Source: Gracilibacillus timonensis (GTDB taxonomy: Bacteria; Bacillota; Bacilli; Bacillales; Amphibacillaceae). From it: DNA of 64,000 nt. The notes beneath the pieces are model-generated. The model worked only from the letters and a program-made list of their open reading frames with translations. It had not been told where the DNA came from and ran no database searches. The stretch spans positions 372,001 to 436,000 of the forward strand of contig NZ_FLKH01000010.1 in assembly GCF_900086715.1 (NCBI RefSeq), written 5' to 3'. Positions 62,498 through 64,000 of the stretch are shown in pieces. Position 1 is the stretch's first letter. The number at the start of each line of letters is the position of its first letter. Position numbers and translations under genes: made by a program.

Positions 62498-63064
62498 TTA
62501 CTCCACTACCGTAATCCTATCTTTTGCCGCAAATCTTGGAGTCGGAATTGGGGATTTGGCTGGGTAGCCAACCTGAATCTGGCCTACGACTCTCTCGTTC
62601 TCTGTCAAACCAATCAATTCCGCCGTTTCTGCACAGGTCGCCAATTTACCCGTTTTCCAAAAAGTACTTAACCCTTCCTCCCATGCCAACAGACTGAAGT
62701 TTTGAATCAGACAGCTGCTAGCAGCGTAGTCTTCTTCTCTTAATTTCGCATCGGTGTGCAGGGTGTTAATCACAAAAAAGAGGAACGGTACGCGGTTTAT
62801 TTTGTCAAAGGCATTATCGCTGATCACTTGTAAATCTTCTTTGTTATCGGTGTTACTTTTGGCCATTGCCACTTCCCGGTTGATCTCCGCCAGCTTTCGT
62901 TTGGCTTCTCCTTGCACAAATACGAATCGCCACGGTTCGGTCAATTTATGATTGGGTACCCAAATCGCCGTTTCCAATAATTCTTCTACTAATGCTGCCG
63001 ATACTTCCTTATCTTGATAAGCCGATATGGAGCGGCGTTCTCTGATGGTTTGTTTTAACGTCAT
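62498..63064 (-). CDS. Nitroreductase family FMN-dependent oxidoreductase (YdjA-like)
   Basis: A 188-residue flavoenzyme. The N-terminal FMN motif is RERRSISAYQDKEVSAALVE. WVPNHKLTEPWRFVFVQGEA, AASSCLIQNFSLLAWEEGLS and VGQIQVGYPAKSPIPTPR fit the short YdjA/YfkO-type nitroreductases that form homodimers. The physiological substrate is unknown (quinones, nitro compounds). The ATG at 63064 (MTLKQTIRE) has GGGAG about 10 bases upstream. Single gene. Confidence 0.87.
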   Translation of the reverse strand: MTLKQTIRERRSISAYQDKEVSAALVEELLETAIWVPNHKLTEPWRFVFVQGEAKRKLAEINREVAMAKSNTDNKEDLQVISDNAFDKINRVPFLFFVINTLHTDAKLREEDYAASSCLIQNFSLLAWEEGLSTFWKTGKLATCAETAELIGLTENERVVGQIQVGYPAKSPIPTPRFAAKDRITVVE

Positions 63065-63210
63065 AGCAACCACTCTCCCTTAACTGATAATCATTTTCAA
63101 CTATTATTATCTTATGTTATTTCCTCTCTGCAAGTCAAGTATGGAACTAGAAAAAGCCTCACTCTATCTCCAAACACTTTGACCGCTTCTTAATTTTTTC
63201 AAAAAAAGGG

Positions 63211-63239
63211 TTGCGCTCTGTTAAAAAATGCTGTAACAT
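63211..63239 (+). promoter_or_regulatory. Probable promoter of the yitJ transcript
   Basis: TTGCGC (63211-63216), 17 bases, TAACAT (63234-63239), 30 bases before the riboswitch. Confidence 0.55.
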
Positions 63240-63269
63240 ACTTACAAATGTTACTGAAAATTAAATATC

Positions 63270-63376
63270 TTTCTTATCCAGAGAGGTGGAGGGACTGGCC
63301 CTTTGATACCTCAGCAACCGTCTATTACAGACAAGGTGCTACTTCCAGCAAGCAATGAATGCTTGAAAGATGAGAT
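63270..63376 (+). promoter_or_regulatory. SAM riboswitch (S-box)
   Basis: TCTTATC pairs with GATGAGA as closing stem. The conserved blocks CAGAGAGGTGGAGGGACTGG, CCCTTTGATACC, CAGCAACC and AAGGTGCTACTTCC are all present in order, closer to consensus than the first S-box at 5223. Confidence 0.96.
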
Positions 63377-63389
63377 GCTATGGCAGAAT

Positions 63390-63427
63390 CAAATCCCCGT
63401 CTTTTAAGCAGACGGGGATTTTTTTAT
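63390..63427 (+). terminator. Riboswitch-controlled intrinsic terminator
   Basis: AAATCCCCGTC pairs perfectly with GACGGGGATTT over 9 bases, then TTTTTA. Expression platform of the second S-box. Confidence 0.93.
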
Positions 63428-63454
63428 ATTTTTTGAAAAGAGGTGAAGCAAAAT

Positions 63455-64000
63455 ATGACAACCATTTTGGAAAAACTGAAAAATCAACTAGTAGTAGCGG
63501 ATGGAGCAATGGGAACCTTACTGTATGCGCATGGAGGCAACCGCTGTTTTGAATCATACAATACTACGCACCCTGAACAAATCCTAAGTGTACACCGATC
63601 CTATATCGAGGCCGGCGCAGAGCTTATTCAAACCAATACATATGGCGCTAACTATATTAAACTATCGCGTTATGGCTTGGAAAATGATGTGCATGAATTG
63701 AACACCAAGGCAGTACAGCTTGCCAAACAAGCGGCAGGGAATCAGGCAAATGTGGTTGGCACGATTGGTGGAATCAGAGGAGTACAGAAATTGGACACCT
63801 CCGAGTCGGATATTATTCGTGGTTTTAAAGAGCAGCTCTTTTCCCTTCTTTTAGAGGGTGTCGATGGCATACTGCTGGAAACCTATTACGACTTTGAGGA
63901 AATAAAACAGGTGTTACAGATTGCCAGAAAAGAAACCGATCTACCGATTATCGCCAATGTATCCATGCATGAGCCAGGAGTAATGGAAAATGGTATGGCT
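63455..64000 (+). CDS. yitJ: Homocysteine S-methyltransferase, probably YitJ-type fusion, 5' part
   Basis: An open frame from the ATG at 63455 (AAAGAGGTGAAG upstream) to the window edge. The sequence VVADGAMGTLLYAHGG, AGAELIQTNTYGANYIKL, GTIGGIRGVQKL and DGILLETYYDFEE is the N-terminal part of the zinc-dependent homocysteine methyltransferase barrel. In Bacillaceae such an S-box-controlled gene usually continues into a methylenetetrahydrofolate reductase domain (YitJ); that half is outside the window, so the fusion is an expectation. It makes methionine from homocysteine, the product of MetY at 5.5 kb. Confidence 0.88.
   Translation, partial: MTTILEKLKNQLVVADGAMGTLLYAHGGNRCFESYNTTHPEQILSVHRSYIEAGAELIQTNTYGANYIKLSRYGLENDVHELNTKAVQLAKQAAGNQANVVGTIGGIRGVQKLDTSESDIIRGFKEQLFSLLLEGVDGILLETYYDFEEIKQVLQIARKETDLPIIANVSMHEPGVMENGMA

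Overview
The window looks like chromosomal DNA of a moderately AT-rich, low-GC Gram-positive bacterium of the family Bacillaceae, most like the Gracilibacillus / Amphibacillus / Oceanobacillus group. This rests on strong GGAGG ribosome binding sites, S-box and T-box leaders, a LiaFSR cell-envelope stress system, the ypmR-ypmS pair, YkpA-type ABC-F, LysM-3D cell wall protein and YesL-associated sugar transporters. The species assignment is inference. No rRNA, tRNA or CRISPR array was found.

Layout. 1-5 kb (minus strand): the start of an ABC-F gene, cardiolipin synthase, Hsp20 and a DUF2207 membrane protein. 5.2-9.4 kb (plus): a SAM riboswitch in front of an O-acetylhomoserine sulfhydrylase with an unusual C-terminal domain, a long palindromic repeat, then ypmR-ypmS. 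9.4-13.3 kb (minus): a lia-type locus (small membrane protein, PspA/LiaH, another membrane protein, LiaF, LiaS, LiaR). 13.6-16.5 kb: a DPBB/DUF3889 protein and DNA topoisomerase III. 16.7-18.4 kb: an IS3-family (IS150-like) element. It has a canonical -1 frameshift site and an unusual 250-base non-coding tail that folds into a multi-arm structure, and it sits between two copies of a 55-bp hairpin repeat. 18.4-25.7 kb: AlkC glycosylase, two YibE/F proteins, a Gfo/Idh/MocA oxidoreductase, and an operon of an autoregulated HTH-DUF1232 protein plus two FtsW/RodA-type glycosyltransferases.

25.8-42.5 kb is a carbohydrate region, all on the minus strand. Two copies of a five-gene module (solute-binding protein, two permeases, YesL/DUF624, LacI regulator) lie in tandem. 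They are followed by a group II intron inserted just behind a terminator, the decayed 3' end of a second melA-like gene, a RelE/AbrB-type toxin-antitoxin pair, an intact GH4 alpha-galactosidase and its AraC-type regulator. The module probably imports an alpha-galactoside or related sugar. No transporter ATPase is encoded here, so a shared MsmX-type ATPase elsewhere is expected.

42.7-47.3 kb: YkpA-type ABC-F, DoxX, an N-terminally shortened AlbA/Schlafen-like regulator and a DinB-family protein. 47.4-54.6 kb: a complete tryptophan operon trpE-G-D-C-F-B-A (minus strand) behind one strong promoter and two tandem tryptophan T-boxes separated by a roughly 145-bp repeat. 55-64 kb: an AT-rich DUF3800 gene, an unknown membrane protein, a stand-alone C-terminal half of archaeal-type 3-dehydroquinate synthase II, a 39-residue secreted or membrane peptide gene, a second Gfo/Idh/MocA oxidoreductase, a YocH-like LysM-3D protein, a possible small RNA, a broken DUF6440 gene, small membrane and lipoprotein genes, a nitroreductase, and a second SAM riboswitch driving a YitJ-type homocysteine methyltransferase that runs off the window.

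The best candidates for something undescribed are the structured tail of the IS element (18082-18261), the hairpin repeats that bracket it, and the doubled, interrupted T-box leader of the trp operon.
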